Origin: Streptomyces sp. NBC_00448
GTDB taxonomy: Bacteria > Actinomycetota > Actinomycetes > Streptomycetales > Streptomycetaceae
Direction: 5' to 3'
DNA: 64,000 bases
NCBI RefSeq assembly: GCF_036014115.1
Contig: NZ_CP107913.1
Coordinates: 7,123,501-7,187,500, forward strand
Each line of letters opens with the position of its first letter. The stretch's first letter is position 1. Under the pieces are notes generated by a model that saw only the letters and a list, made by a program, of their open reading frames with translations, did not search any database and was not told where the DNA came from. This document shows, in pieces, positions 42,538-50,947 of this stretch. A program made the translations under genes and the position numbers.

Positions 42538-43577
42538 CCGATGCCCTGCTGAGCCTGGACGCCGCCACCGTACGGTTCGGGGCGCGCACCGCACTGGACG
42601 CGGTGAGCCTGGACGCCTCCGCGCACGAGATCGTCTGCGTGCTCGGGCCCAGCGGCAGTGGCAAGTCCACGCTGCTGCGCGCGGTCGCCGGGCTGCAGCC
42701 GCTCGACGGCGGCCGGGTGCTGCTGGACGGCGCCGACCAGGTGGGCGTGCCCGCGCACCGCCGCGGGGTCGGGCTGATGTTCCAGGACCACCAGCTCTTC
42801 CCGCAGCGCGACGTCGGCGGCAACGTGGCGTTCGGGCCGCGCATGCACAAGATGCCGCGCGAGGACCGGGACCGGCGGACCGCCGAACTCCTCGACCTGG
42901 TCGGCCTGCCCGGGGCCGCCGCCCGCCCGGTCGCCACGCTTTCCGGTGGCGAGCAGCAGCGGGTCGCCCTGGCCCGCGCGCTCGCGCCCGAGCCGCGCCT
43001 GCTGATGCTCGACGAGCCGCTGGGCCAGCTCGACCGCTCCCTGCGGGAGCGGCTCGTGGTCGAACTGCGCCGGTTGTTCGGGCAGTTGGGCACCACCGTG
43101 CTGGCCGTCACCCACGACCAGGGCGAGGCGTTCGCGCTCGCCGACCGGGTGGTGGTGATGCGGGACGGGCGGATCGAGCGCAGCGGCACCCCGCTGGAGG
43201 TGTGGCAGCGGCCCGGCTCCGAGTTCGTGGCCCGCTTCCTCGGGTTCGACAACATCACCGGAGGCACGGTCAGCGGTGCCGTCGCCGTCACCGGCTGGGG
43301 CGAACTGCCCGTCCCGGACGGGACCCCCGACGGCGAGCACCTGATCCTCGTCCGGCCCTCCGGGGTGCGGCTCGGCCCACCCGACACCGCCGGGCTGCGC
43401 TGCGAGGTCACCTCGCGGACCTTCCGGGGCGGCCACGTCGGCGTCATGCTCCGGCCCGAGCGCGGCCCCGCCCTCGAAGCGGAGTGCGCCCTGCGCGAGG
43501 CCCCGGAACTCGGCGCGTCCGTGGGTGCCTCGTTCGAGGCGGCGGACGTCGTCGTGCTCAGCCCTGCGGGAGGCTGA
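42534..43577 (+). CDS. thiQ: Thiamine ABC transporter ATP-binding protein
   Basis: ThiQ (347 aa) powers thiamine import. Walker A is GPSGSGKST (38-46), the Q-loop lies in LMFQDHQLFPQRD, the signature is TLSGGEQQRVALARAL, Walker B is RLLMLDEPLGQLD, and the switch is VTHDQGEAF. A C-terminal TOBE-like domain of about 100 residues follows. The ATG overlaps the thiP stop by four bases. Confidence 0.95.
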   Translation: MTDALLSLDAATVRFGARTALDAVSLDASAHEIVCVLGPSGSGKSTLLRAVAGLQPLDGGRVLLDGADQVGVPAHRRGVGLMFQDHQLFPQRDVGGNVAFGPRMHKMPREDRDRRTAELLDLVGLPGAAARPVATLSGGEQQRVALARALAPEPRLLMLDEPLGQLDRSLRERLVVELRRLFGQLGTTVLAVTHDQGEAFALADRVVVMRDGRIERSGTPLEVWQRPGSEFVARFLGFDNITGGTVSGAVAVTGWGELPVPDGTPDGEHLILVRPSGVRLGPPDTAGLRCEVTSRTFRGGHVGVMLRPERGPALEAECALREAPELGASVGASFEAADVVVLSPAGG

Positions 43578-43637
43578 GCCGGTCCGCCCGTCCTGCCCGG
43601 TCCCGTAGGTTCCCGGACCGTCCGCCGGTGGTGGGCC

Positions 43638-43662
43638 GGTCGCGCAGTTCCCCGCGCCCCTG
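43638..43662 (+). repeat. Streptomyces intergenic repeat, copy A
   Basis: GGTCGCGCAGTTCC followed by CCGCGCCCCTG is a motif I recall as recurring between genes in Streptomyces. Copies B and C lie at 47161-47185 and 47263-47287. Confidence 0.7.
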
Positions 43663-43703
43663 TTGATGGCTGCTCGCCATCGTCGTCTGGACGAACAGGG
43701 GCG
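43655..43703. terminator. Hairpin between convergent thiQ and LOG-family genes
   Basis: CGCCCCTGTT (43655-43664) pairs with AACAGGGGCG (43694-43703) over a 29-base loop. It lies between the two convergent stop codons and can serve both strands. Confidence 0.6.
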
Positions 43704-43745
43704 TTGGGGGACCTCCCAGGCGAAGCTCTGGCGGGCCGGGTGCGC

Positions 43746-44966
43746 TTACGCGGAACCCAGGCGTTCCAGGGCCGCCGGGACATCGTCCACGCTGTCCACG
43801 AGGGCGATCCGTCCCCCCATGGAACGGCCCGCCGCCAAGGCGTGGAGCAGCGGCCAGACCGGCAACTCGTCCGTCCAGTACGCATGGTCCACCAGCACCA
43901 TCGGCGCGGGCTCACCGTGCGAACCGTAGTAGTTCGCGGTGGCCGCGTCGAAGACCTCCTGGACGGTGCCGGCGGCGCCCGGGAGGAAGACCGCCCCGGC
44001 CGAGCAGCGCGAGAGCAGGCCGTCCTCACGGGTGGCGTTCGCGAAGAACTTCGCGATGTGCGCGGCGAAGGCGTTGGGCGGCTCGTGGCCGTAGAACCAG
44101 GTCGGCAGGCCGTAGGAGGGCCCGCCGTCCGGCCAGCGGTCGCGTACCTCGAAGGCCGTCGACGCCCAGGCGTCGACGGACGGGGTGAAGGAGGGGGTGC
44201 CCGCCAGCACGTCGAGCGCCTTGCCGAGCATGACGTCGTCGTACGCGGCCGCGTACGCCCCGAAGTTGGCCGCCTCCATCGCGCCGGGCCCGCCGCCGGT
44301 CGCCACCGTCAGCCCGGACTCCGCCAGCGACCGGCCCAGCCGCGCGGCGCCCGCGTACGCCTCCGTGCCGCGCTCCATCGTGTGCCCGCCCATCACCCCC
44401 ACGACCCGCGCGCCGCCGAGCCGTTCGTCCAGTACGTCGGAGACCGCGTCGTCGTGGATGGAGCGCAGCATCGAGGCGAACACGTCGCCCTCCGCGGAGG
44501 TCCGCAGCCACCACGCGTACGTCAGCGCGTCCGGCGTCGCGGCGTACCCGCCCTCGGCCAGGTCCGCGTACAGCTCCTCGGGCCGGTAGGGCGCCGCGCG
44601 GTACGGGTCGAACGGCAGGCCGGGCACCAGCGGGAAGACCAGCGCGCCGCCGGCCCGTACGTGCGCCAGGGCCTGCGGCTCCATCGGGCAGCCGAGGAAC
44701 ACCGCCTCCGATGTGTCGGTCACCAGCAGCGCGAAGGTCCGCGAGGTGAGGTCCACGGCCCGCACCCGGCAGTCCGCGAACGACCCACCGAGCGCGACCG
44801 CGTCGAACTCCTCCAGCGTCTCCACCCTGCGGGCCCGGTGGATGGGCTCGGGTGCCGCGTCCGAGGGCTCCTTCGGCGGCTCCGGCGGACGGCGGGCGCC
44901 GCGCGTGGGGCGGGGCAGCCGCGGATGGGGCGGATGGGGCGAATCGGGGGGAGTAGGCGCTGGCAC
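43746..44966 (-). CDS. LOG-family (lysine decarboxylase-like) protein
   Basis: This 406-residue protein has a LOG-type nucleotide-binding half with VVGVMGGHTMERG (about 189-201), TGGGPGAMEAANFG (about 223-236) and LPGAAGTVQEVFDA (about 339-352); the last is the PGGxGT-E site with one Gly changed to Ala. LOG enzymes release cytokinin bases from nucleotides, but long members like this have unknown roles. The N-terminal half, about 160 residues, shows SADCRVRAVDLT-like sequence not found in plant LOGs. The GTG at 44966 gives a Pro-rich head. Confidence 0.8.
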   Translation of the reverse strand: MPAPTPPDSPHPPHPRLPRPTRGARRPPEPPKEPSDAAPEPIHRARRVETLEEFDAVALGGSFADCRVRAVDLTSRTFALLVTDTSEAVFLGCPMEPQALAHVRAGGALVFPLVPGLPFDPYRAAPYRPEELYADLAEGGYAATPDALTYAWWLRTSAEGDVFASMLRSIHDDAVSDVLDERLGGARVVGVMGGHTMERGTEAYAGAARLGRSLAESGLTVATGGGPGAMEAANFGAYAAAYDDVMLGKALDVLAGTPSFTPSVDAWASTAFEVRDRWPDGGPSYGLPTWFYGHEPPNAFAAHIAKFFANATREDGLLSRCSAGAVFLPGAAGTVQEVFDAATANYYGSHGEPAPMVLVDHAYWTDELPVWPLLHALAAGRSMGGRIALVDSVDDVPAALERLGSA

Positions 44967-45101
44967 GCGAGCACGATAGCGCGCTCAGGTGTGCGCCGGG
45001 CCGTGGCGAAGGAGGACCTCGGCGTCGCGCTGTTGACGCGGCGCCGCGCGGATGACCGCACACGGCGCCGCGTCATGTGCCCGGCGATCCGGGATACGGC
45101 G

Positions 45102-46214
45102 CTACGGCGTCGGGGACAGCGCCGCGACCAGCAGCGTGGGCACCAGGAACGCGACCACCAGGGCGCCCGTGCGCACGGCCGCCGAGGCGCGCAGCATGGT
45201 GGCGGGCACCGCCAGTTCGCGGAGCGCGGCGGTGGTGGAGGCACGCTCCGTGCGGGACTCCATGGCGGCCACCGCGGTCGAGGCCAGCACGCACACGCAG
45301 ACCAGCGTCGCCGCGAACGTGGTCACCGGGCCCAGCGTCCGGCCGTTGTGCTGGTGCAGGCCGTATCCGGACAGTGCCACGGCCGCGGTCGCCGAGAGCA
45401 GGCCGAGCGGGCGGCCGAGCCGCCGCGCCTCGTGCTGGAGGCCGCGGCCGGACAGCAGCCGCAGCCCGCCCGGCCGGTACGCGGCGATCAGCCGCCCGCA
45501 GCCGTAGACCAGCCCCGGTCCCGCCAGCACCAGGCCCGCCGCGGTCAGCACCCAGCCGCCGACCGCGGCCGGGGCCATCGAGCCGAGCCCGCTGGGCAGC
45601 GGGAAGCTGTGCCCGTCGGGCGCCGTCACCTCGATCGCCAGACCCACGGCGACCAGCGCGACCCCCCACGGCAGCCCGCCCGGCATGTCCTCGGCGGACT
45701 TGCCTTCGGCGCGCAGCCGCGCCGCGCTCGCGACACCGGCGGTCAGCGGGACCAGCGCGAGCAGCGTCACCGCGCCGGCCGGCGGCAGGCTCCGGCCCGC
45801 CGCGAGCAGTCCGGGCCCGACGCCGTGGTAGGGCACGCCCGTCACGTCGCCGCGCAGTTGGAGGAAGGCGAGCAGGGCCAGCACGCTGCCGAACGCGCTC
45901 ACCACGGTCACCGTCGCCGCGGTCAGCAGCACCACGCCGTTGCGGCCGAGACCGACCGCGGCGAGGCCGGCCCGGGGCCAGCCGCCGGACTGCGCGCGGC
46001 CCACCGCGACCGCGAGCTGCACGGTGACCACGAGGGGAACGACGCACCAGCCGAGCCGTGCGACGGCGTCCGACGTCCCGCCCTTCGGGTGCGCCAGCGC
46101 CCAGCCGAGGGCCGCCAGCAGGAGCAGGCCGCTGCCGCACGACGCGAGCGCCACCAGGGCCCATCGGCCCAGCGCGGCGGGCCGGGCCCCGCGCAGCAGC
46201 CGCAGGCTCAGCAC
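45102..46214 (-). CDS. ABC exporter membrane protein
   Basis: This 370-residue membrane protein has about eight to ten hydrophobic helices, among them WALVALASCGSGLLLLAALGWAL and VVLLTAATVTVVSAFGSVLALLAFL. It follows the ABC ATPase gene by 55 bases on the same strand, so the two form a transporter. The start is GTG at 46214, with GGAG eight bases upstream. It resembles actinobacterial FtsX-like or ABC-2-type permeases only in general form. The substrate is unknown. Confidence 0.75.
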   Translation of the reverse strand: MLSLRLLRGARPAALGRWALVALASCGSGLLLLAALGWALAHPKGGTSDAVARLGWCVVPLVVTVQLAVAVGRAQSGGWPRAGLAAVGLGRNGVVLLTAATVTVVSAFGSVLALLAFLQLRGDVTGVPYHGVGPGLLAAGRSLPPAGAVTLLALVPLTAGVASAARLRAEGKSAEDMPGGLPWGVALVAVGLAIEVTAPDGHSFPLPSGLGSMAPAAVGGWVLTAAGLVLAGPGLVYGCGRLIAAYRPGGLRLLSGRGLQHEARRLGRPLGLLSATAAVALSGYGLHQHNGRTLGPVTTFAATLVCVCVLASTAVAAMESRTERASTTAALRELAVPATMLRASAAVRTGALVVAFLVPTLLVAALSPTP

Positions 46215-46269
46215 GAGCCGCTCCGCACCGCGGCGCCGCCGTGGCGGCCCGGGTGTGCGCCGGGGGCGC

Positions 46270-46998
46270 TCATACGGTGGCCGGGCGGGGCGCGGACAGG
46301 TCCTGGTCCTGATCCTGGGCAGCAGTTCCGGCGCGGCCGTCGGCGAAGGGGATGACGCGGTCGGCGTGCGCGGCGATGTCGGGGTCGCTGGTGGCCAGGA
46401 CGACGGTGATGCCGTGCGTGCGGGCCGCGCTGGTGAGGGTGCGCAGGACGTGGGCGCGGTCGTTGCGGTGCAGCGGGGCGGTCGGCTCGTCGGCGAAGAC
46501 CACCGCCGGTCCGGTGACCAACGCCCTTGCCACGGCGACCCGTTGGCGCTTCGCGGCGGGCAGCCCGGTCGGGCGCCGGCGGGCGATGTCGCCGATGTCC
46601 AGGCGGTCGAGCCACTCACAGGCGGCGGCCCGGGCGGTCCTGCTGCTCTCGCCGCGCAGCAGCAGCGGCAGCGCGGCGTTCTCCCAGACGTTCAGCTCGG
46701 GCAGCAGCTGCGGGTCGGCGCCGATCCAGCCGAAGCGGTCGCGGCGCAGCCGCTCCCGGGCGGTCTCGGGCAGCGTGTGCACGGGGCCGCTGTTGAACCA
46801 CACCTCGCCCTCGTCCGGGACGAGCTGCCCGGAAAGGCAGCGCAGCAGGGTCGACTTCCCCGAGCCGCGCGGACCGGCGAGCGCGAGGATCTCCCCGGCC
46901 CGCACGCTGACGGACACGCCGAGCAGCGCGGGCGAGCCCTGGTAGGAGTGGCGCAGGGCGCGAGCCCAGAGCACGTCGTTGTCGGGCGGGGCCTCCAT
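46270..46998 (-). CDS. ABC transporter ATPase with degenerate motifs
   Basis: This 242-residue ATPase has intact Walker A GPRGSGKST (42-50) and Walker B VVFADEP (166-172). The signature, normally LSGGQ, reads GLPAAK (145-150), and the switch histidine is replaced: ATSDP (202-206) has Ser where His is expected. Such changes normally weaken ATP hydrolysis. It acts with the permease downstream. It may be a regulatory subunit, a slow ATPase, or decaying. Confidence 0.82.
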   Translation of the reverse strand: MEAPPDNDVLWARALRHSYQGSPALLGVSVSVRAGEILALAGPRGSGKSTLLRCLSGQLVPDEGEVWFNSGPVHTLPETARERLRRDRFGWIGADPQLLPELNVWENAALPLLLRGESSRTARAAACEWLDRLDIGDIARRRPTGLPAAKRQRVAVARALVTGPAVVFADEPTAPLHRNDRAHVLRTLTSAARTHGITVVLATSDPDIAAHADRVIPFADGRAGTAAQDQDQDLSAPRPATV

Positions 46999-47160
46999 GC
47001 CGTACCTCCGCGGATTGCGAGTTCACTCGGGCAACGAGCCCGGCGCCTGTCCGGTCACTCTCCGGCACGGTATGCATCCGACCCCGGCGATTCCTTGCAG
47101 GCGCAGCGGCGAACCCCCCGATCGGCCGAGCGCCCCCCGCCCGGGAGGACGTTCACCAAC

Positions 47161-47185
47161 CAGGGGCGCGGGGAACTGCGCGAGC
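47161..47185 (-). repeat. Streptomyces intergenic repeat, copy B
   Basis: CAGGGGCGCGGGGAACTG followed by CGCGAGC is the reverse complement of copy A, with one change near its end. Sequence outside it also matches around copy A, with GTGGTGGG present in both. Confidence 0.7.
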
Positions 47186-47262
47186 AACCCACCACTGCCG
47201 GTGGTCCGGCAATCTTGCCGCGGGGCCTGGGCCTGCGGGCCCGGCGCGCCACGACGGTGGCT

Positions 47263-47287
47263 GGTCGCGCAGTTCCCCGCGCCCCTG
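47263..47287 (+). repeat. Streptomyces intergenic repeat, copy C
   Basis: All 25 bases match copy A. It forms an inverted pair with copy B, 77 bases away. Confidence 0.7.
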
Positions 47288-47349
47288 TAAGGCACCCTGG
47301 GCACCCGCCGCCCGCCAGGGCACCCCCCCGCCCCGGCGAGGGGGCGTCG

Positions 47350-48729
47350 TCAGAGTTTGGTCCAGGCCGTCCGCAGGACATCGCGGAGGATGTCCTCGAT
47401 CTCATCGAAAAGCGGCTGCTCCGAGATGAGCGGCGGGGCGAGCTGGATGACGGGGTCGCCGCGGTCGTCGGCGCGGCAGTAGAGCCCGTTGTCGAAGAGC
47501 GCCTTGGACAGGAAGCCGTACAGGACGCGCTCGGTCTCCTCGTCGGTGAACGTCTCCTTCGTCGCCTTGTCCTTGACGAGTTCGATGCCGTAGAAGAAGC
47601 CGTTGCCGCGTACGTCGCCGACGATCGGGAGGTCGCTCAGCTTGTCGAGGGTGGCGCGGAAGGCGGCCTCGTGGTCGAGCACGTGCTGGTTGAGCCCTTC
47701 GCGCTCGAAGATGTCGAGGTTGGTGAGGGCCACGGCGGCGGAGACCGGGTGGCCGGCGAAGGTGTAGCCGTGCAGGAAGGTGTTGTCGCCGCGGTAGAAC
47801 GGCTCGGCCAGCCGGTCGGAGATGATGCACGCGCCGATCGGGGAGTACCCGGAGGTCATGCCCTTGGCGCAGGTGATCATGTCGGGGACGTAGTCGAACT
47901 TGTCGCAGGCGAACATCGTGCCCAGCCGCCCGAACGCGCAGATCACCTCGTCGGAGACGAGCAGGACGTCGTACCGGTCGCAGATCTCGCGGACCCGCTG
48001 GAAGTAGCCGGGCGGCGGCGGGAAGCAGCCGCCGGCGTTCTGCACCGGTTCGAGGAAGACCGCGGCGACCGTCTCGGGGCCTTCGAAGACGATCTCCTGC
48101 TCGATCTGGTCGGCGGCCCAGCGGCCGAACGCCTCCGGGTCGTCGCCGTGGATCGGGGCGCGGTAGATGTTGGTGTTGGGCACCTTGCGGGCGCCGGGCA
48201 CCAGCGGCTCGAACGGGGCCTTGAGCGCGGGCAGTCCGGTGATCGACAGCGCGCCCTGCGGGGTGCCGTGGTAGGCGACCGCACGCGAGATCACCTTGTA
48301 CTTGGTGTGGTTGCCGGTGAGCTTGTGGTACTGCTTCGCCAGCTTCCAGGCGGTCTCCACCGCCTCGCCGCCGCCGGTGGTGAAGAAGACCTTGTTGAGG
48401 TCCCCGGGGGCGTATCCGGCCAGCCGCTCGGCGAGTTCGACCGCCTTGGGGTGGGCGTAGCTCCAGATCGGGAAGAAGGCCAGCTCCTGCGCCTGCTTGT
48501 AGGCGGTCTCGGCCAGTTCGTGCCGCCCGTGCCCGGCCTGCACCACGAACAGCCCGGACAGGCCGTCGATGTAGCGCTTGCCGTGCGCGTCGTAGATGGA
48601 GGAGCCCTCGCCGCGGACGATGGTCGGCACCGGGGCGTCCTGGTAGTCCGACATGCGGGTGAAGTGCATCCACAGGTGGTCGTACGCGGACTTCGACAGA
48701 TCAGGCTGATCGGCGTTCGGAGCGGTCAT
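47350..48729 (-). CDS. Class III aminotransferase (putrescine/polyamine type)
   Basis: This 459-residue PLP-dependent aminotransferase has the class III pattern: FFTTGGGEAVETAWKLAKQY, then AAVFLEPVQNAGGCFPPPPGY, VLLVSDEVICAFGRLG, and TCAKGMTSGYSPIGACI, where Lys in CAKGMTSGY is the PLP lysine. Relatives include putrescine and spermidine aminotransferases and omega-amino acid:pyruvate enzymes. Its position next to an Lrp regulator and a gamma-aminobutyraldehyde dehydrogenase supports putrescine to aminobutyraldehyde conversion. It follows the Lrp gene by two bases. Confidence 0.88.
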   Translation of the reverse strand: MTAPNADQPDLSKSAYDHLWMHFTRMSDYQDAPVPTIVRGEGSSIYDAHGKRYIDGLSGLFVVQAGHGRHELAETAYKQAQELAFFPIWSYAHPKAVELAERLAGYAPGDLNKVFFTTGGGEAVETAWKLAKQYHKLTGNHTKYKVISRAVAYHGTPQGALSITGLPALKAPFEPLVPGARKVPNTNIYRAPIHGDDPEAFGRWAADQIEQEIVFEGPETVAAVFLEPVQNAGGCFPPPPGYFQRVREICDRYDVLLVSDEVICAFGRLGTMFACDKFDYVPDMITCAKGMTSGYSPIGACIISDRLAEPFYRGDNTFLHGYTFAGHPVSAAVALTNLDIFEREGLNQHVLDHEAAFRATLDKLSDLPIVGDVRGNGFFYGIELVKDKATKETFTDEETERVLYGFLSKALFDNGLYCRADDRGDPVIQLAPPLISEQPLFDEIEDILRDVLRTAWTKL

Positions 48730-48731
48730 GG

Positions 48732-49217
48732 CTATCTGGTTCCCCAGGTGTAGGTCTGCTTGCGGAGCTTGAGGTAGACGAAGGTCTCGGTGGAGCGGAC
48801 GCCTGGCAGCGCGCGGATGCGCTTGTTGATCATCTCCAGCAGGTGGTCGTCGTCCTCGCAGACGATCTCCACCAGCAGGTCGAAGGAGCCGGCGGTGAGC
48901 ACGACGTACTCGACCTCGTCGAGGGCCGCGAGCGCGTCGGCGACCGGTTCGAGGTCGCCCTCGACGTTGACGCCGACCATCGCCTGGCGGCGGAAGCCCA
49001 CGGTGAGCGGGTCGGTCACCGCGACGATCTGCATCACGCCCTGGTCGAGCAGTTTCTGCACCCGCTGGCGCACCGCGGCCTCCGACAGCCCCACGGCCTT
49101 GCCGATCGCCGCGTACGGGCGGCGCCCGTCCTCCTGGAGCTGTTCGATGATCGCCTTCGACACCGCGTCTATCGAGGCGGAAGTGCCGTTCATGTCACGA
49201 GTGGCCACGCGCACCAC
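48732..49217 (-). CDS. Lrp/AsnC-family transcriptional regulator
   Basis: This 161-residue protein has the AsnC helix-turn-helix (IIEQLQEDGRRPYAAIGKAV, then GLSEAAVRQRVQKLL) and a RAM ligand domain with VEYVVLTAGSFDLLVEIVCE. The GTG at 49217 or ATG at 49193 may be the start; neither has a clear ribosome binding site. It is divergent from the aldehyde dehydrogenase and co-directional with the aminotransferase, so it probably controls both. A 21-base dyad in the divergent region is its likely site. Confidence 0.88.
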   Translation of the reverse strand: MVRVATRDMNGTSASIDAVSKAIIEQLQEDGRRPYAAIGKAVGLSEAAVRQRVQKLLDQGVMQIVAVTDPLTVGFRRQAMVGVNVEGDLEPVADALAALDEVEYVVLTAGSFDLLVEIVCEDDDHLLEMINKRIRALPGVRSTETFVYLKLRKQTYTWGTR

Positions 49218-49267
49218 TGTGCAGGAGAGGTCGACGGTCCCGCAAGCCCTTCACGATGAATTCCGTT

Positions 49268-49288
49268 GTGTTAAGCCTTCTGTAACAC
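49268..49288. promoter_or_regulatory. Candidate Lrp operator
   Basis: GTGTTA (49268-49273) and TAACAC (49283-49288) form a dyad with a 9-base centre. It lies between the divergent Lrp and aldehyde dehydrogenase starts. Confidence 0.6.
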
Positions 49289-49399
49289 CGAATCGGTTGT
49301 CCTGGCCGGGCGGGTGTGTCGAATACGGCAGTTCTGGCGCTAAGCTGGGCTGCGTCTCACCCCATGGACATGGACCAGAAGGACCAGGGAGCAAGCGCC

Positions 49400-50845
49400 G
49401 TGACCGAACTCCGTACTCTGCGCAACCACATCGACGGAGAATTCCGCGACGCCGCCGACGGGCGTACCACCGAGGTGGTCAGCCCGGTCACCGGGCGGGC
49501 GTACGCGACCGCTCCGCTGTCCGGCCAGGCCGACGTCGACGCGGCGATGGCCGCCGCCAAGGCCGCCTTCCCGGGCTGGCGCGACACCACTCCCGCCGAG
49601 CGGCAGAAGGCCCTGCTCAAGATCGCCGACGCGATCGAGGCGCGCGCCGACGAGCTGGTCGCGGTGGAGAGTGAGAACACCGGCAAGCCGCTCGCGCTGA
49701 CCGCGAGCGAGGAGGTCCCGCCGATGGTGGACCAGATCCGGTTCTTCGCCGGCGCCGCCCGGATGCTGGAGGGCCGCTCGGCGGGCGAGTACATGGAGGG
49801 CCTGACCTCCATCGTGCGGCGCGAGCCGGTCGGGGTGTGCGCGCAGGTCGCGCCCTGGAACTACCCGATGATGATGGCGGTGTGGAAGTTCGCCCCGGCG
49901 ATCGCGGCGGGCAACACCGTGGTGCTCAAGCCGTCCGACACCACCCCGGCCTCCACGGTGCTGCTCGCCGAGATCATCGCCGGCGTCCTGCCCAAGGGCG
50001 TCTTCAACGTGGTGTGCGGCGACCGCGACACCGGCCGGCTGATGGTCGAGCACCCGGTGCCGGCGATGGCGTCCATCACCGGCTCGGTGCGGGCCGGTAT
50101 CGAGGTCGCCGGGTCCGCCGCCAAGGACGTCAAGCGGGTGCACCTGGAGCTGGGCGGCAAGGCCCCCGTGGTGGTCTTCGACGACCTCGACAGCGCGGCG
50201 CTGGCCAAGGCCGCCGAGGACATCGCGGTGGCCGGCTTCTTCAACGCCGGCCAGGACTGCACCGCCGCCTGCCGGGTGCTGGTGCAGGAAGGCGTGCGCG
50301 AGGAGTTCACCGCCGCGCTGGCCAAGGCCGCCGCCGGCACCAGGACCGGCCTACCCGACGACGAGGACGTGCTCTTCGGCCCGCTCAACAACGCCAACCA
50401 GCTCGCCCAGGTCACCGGCTTCATCGAGCGGTTGCCCGCGCACGCCAAGGTCGAGGCGGGCGGCCACCGGGTCGGCGAGGAGGGCTACTTCTACGCGCCC
50501 ACCGTCGTCTCCGGGCTGCTGCAGGACGACGAGGCCGTGCAGCGCGAGGTGTTCGGCCCGGTCATCACCGTGCAGTCGTTCACCGACGAGGAGCAGGCCC
50601 TCACCTGGGCCAACGACGTGGACTACGGCCTTGCCTCCTCGGTGTGGACCAAGGACCACGGCCGGGCGATGCGGATGTCCAAGAAGCTGGACTTCGGCTG
50701 CGTGTGGATCAACACCCACATCCCGCTGGTCGCCGAGATGCCGCACGGCGGGTTCAAGCAGTCCGGCTACGGCAAGGACCTGTCCGCGTACGGCTTCGAG
50801 GACTACACCCGGATCAAGCACGTCATGACGTCGCTGGAGGCGTGA
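49400..50845 (+). CDS. Gamma-aminobutyraldehyde dehydrogenase
   Basis: This 481-residue aldehyde dehydrogenase oxidises an aminoaldehyde with NAD. APWNYPMMMAVWKFAPAIAA is the substrate and cofactor entry, LELGGKAPVVVF carries the general-base Glu, and FNAGQDCTAACR holds the catalytic cysteine. HGGFKQSGYGKDLSAYG near the end is typical of PatD/YdcW-type enzymes. GTG at 49400 follows AGGGAG (49386-49391); ATG at 49364 would add 12 residues. It converts aminobutyraldehyde, the aminotransferase product, to GABA. Confidence 0.88.
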   Translation: MTELRTLRNHIDGEFRDAADGRTTEVVSPVTGRAYATAPLSGQADVDAAMAAAKAAFPGWRDTTPAERQKALLKIADAIEARADELVAVESENTGKPLALTASEEVPPMVDQIRFFAGAARMLEGRSAGEYMEGLTSIVRREPVGVCAQVAPWNYPMMMAVWKFAPAIAAGNTVVLKPSDTTPASTVLLAEIIAGVLPKGVFNVVCGDRDTGRLMVEHPVPAMASITGSVRAGIEVAGSAAKDVKRVHLELGGKAPVVVFDDLDSAALAKAAEDIAVAGFFNAGQDCTAACRVLVQEGVREEFTAALAKAAAGTRTGLPDDEDVLFGPLNNANQLAQVTGFIERLPAHAKVEAGGHRVGEEGYFYAPTVVSGLLQDDEAVQREVFGPVITVQSFTDEEQALTWANDVDYGLASSVWTKDHGRAMRMSKKLDFGCVWINTHIPLVAEMPHGGFKQSGYGKDLSAYGFEDYTRIKHVMTSLEA

Positions 50846-50947
50846 GCAGGCCGTAGTGCCGTGACCGCACCGGGCCGGCTGTCATCCCGGTGTCGGTCGG
50901 GCCGGGACGGGCCGGGGCGGGCCGCCCGTTCGGGCACCGTCCCGCGC

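Larger units (their letters stand above)
46999..47349. other. 351-bp intergenic region with an inverted pair of repeats
   Basis: No gene is seen here. It holds two copies of a short Streptomyces repeat in opposite orientation (47161-47185 and 47263-47287), which could fold into a stem with a loop of about 77 bases. The ends serve the start of the ABC ATPase gene and the 3' end of the aminotransferase gene, both on the minus strand. Confidence 0.6.

Noticed and set aside
43704..46355. Open frame of about 880 codons on the plus strand over the LOG and ABC genes
   Set aside because: The translation is Arg/Gly-rich and matches no family, while the minus-strand genes have clear motifs. It is a composition artefact.
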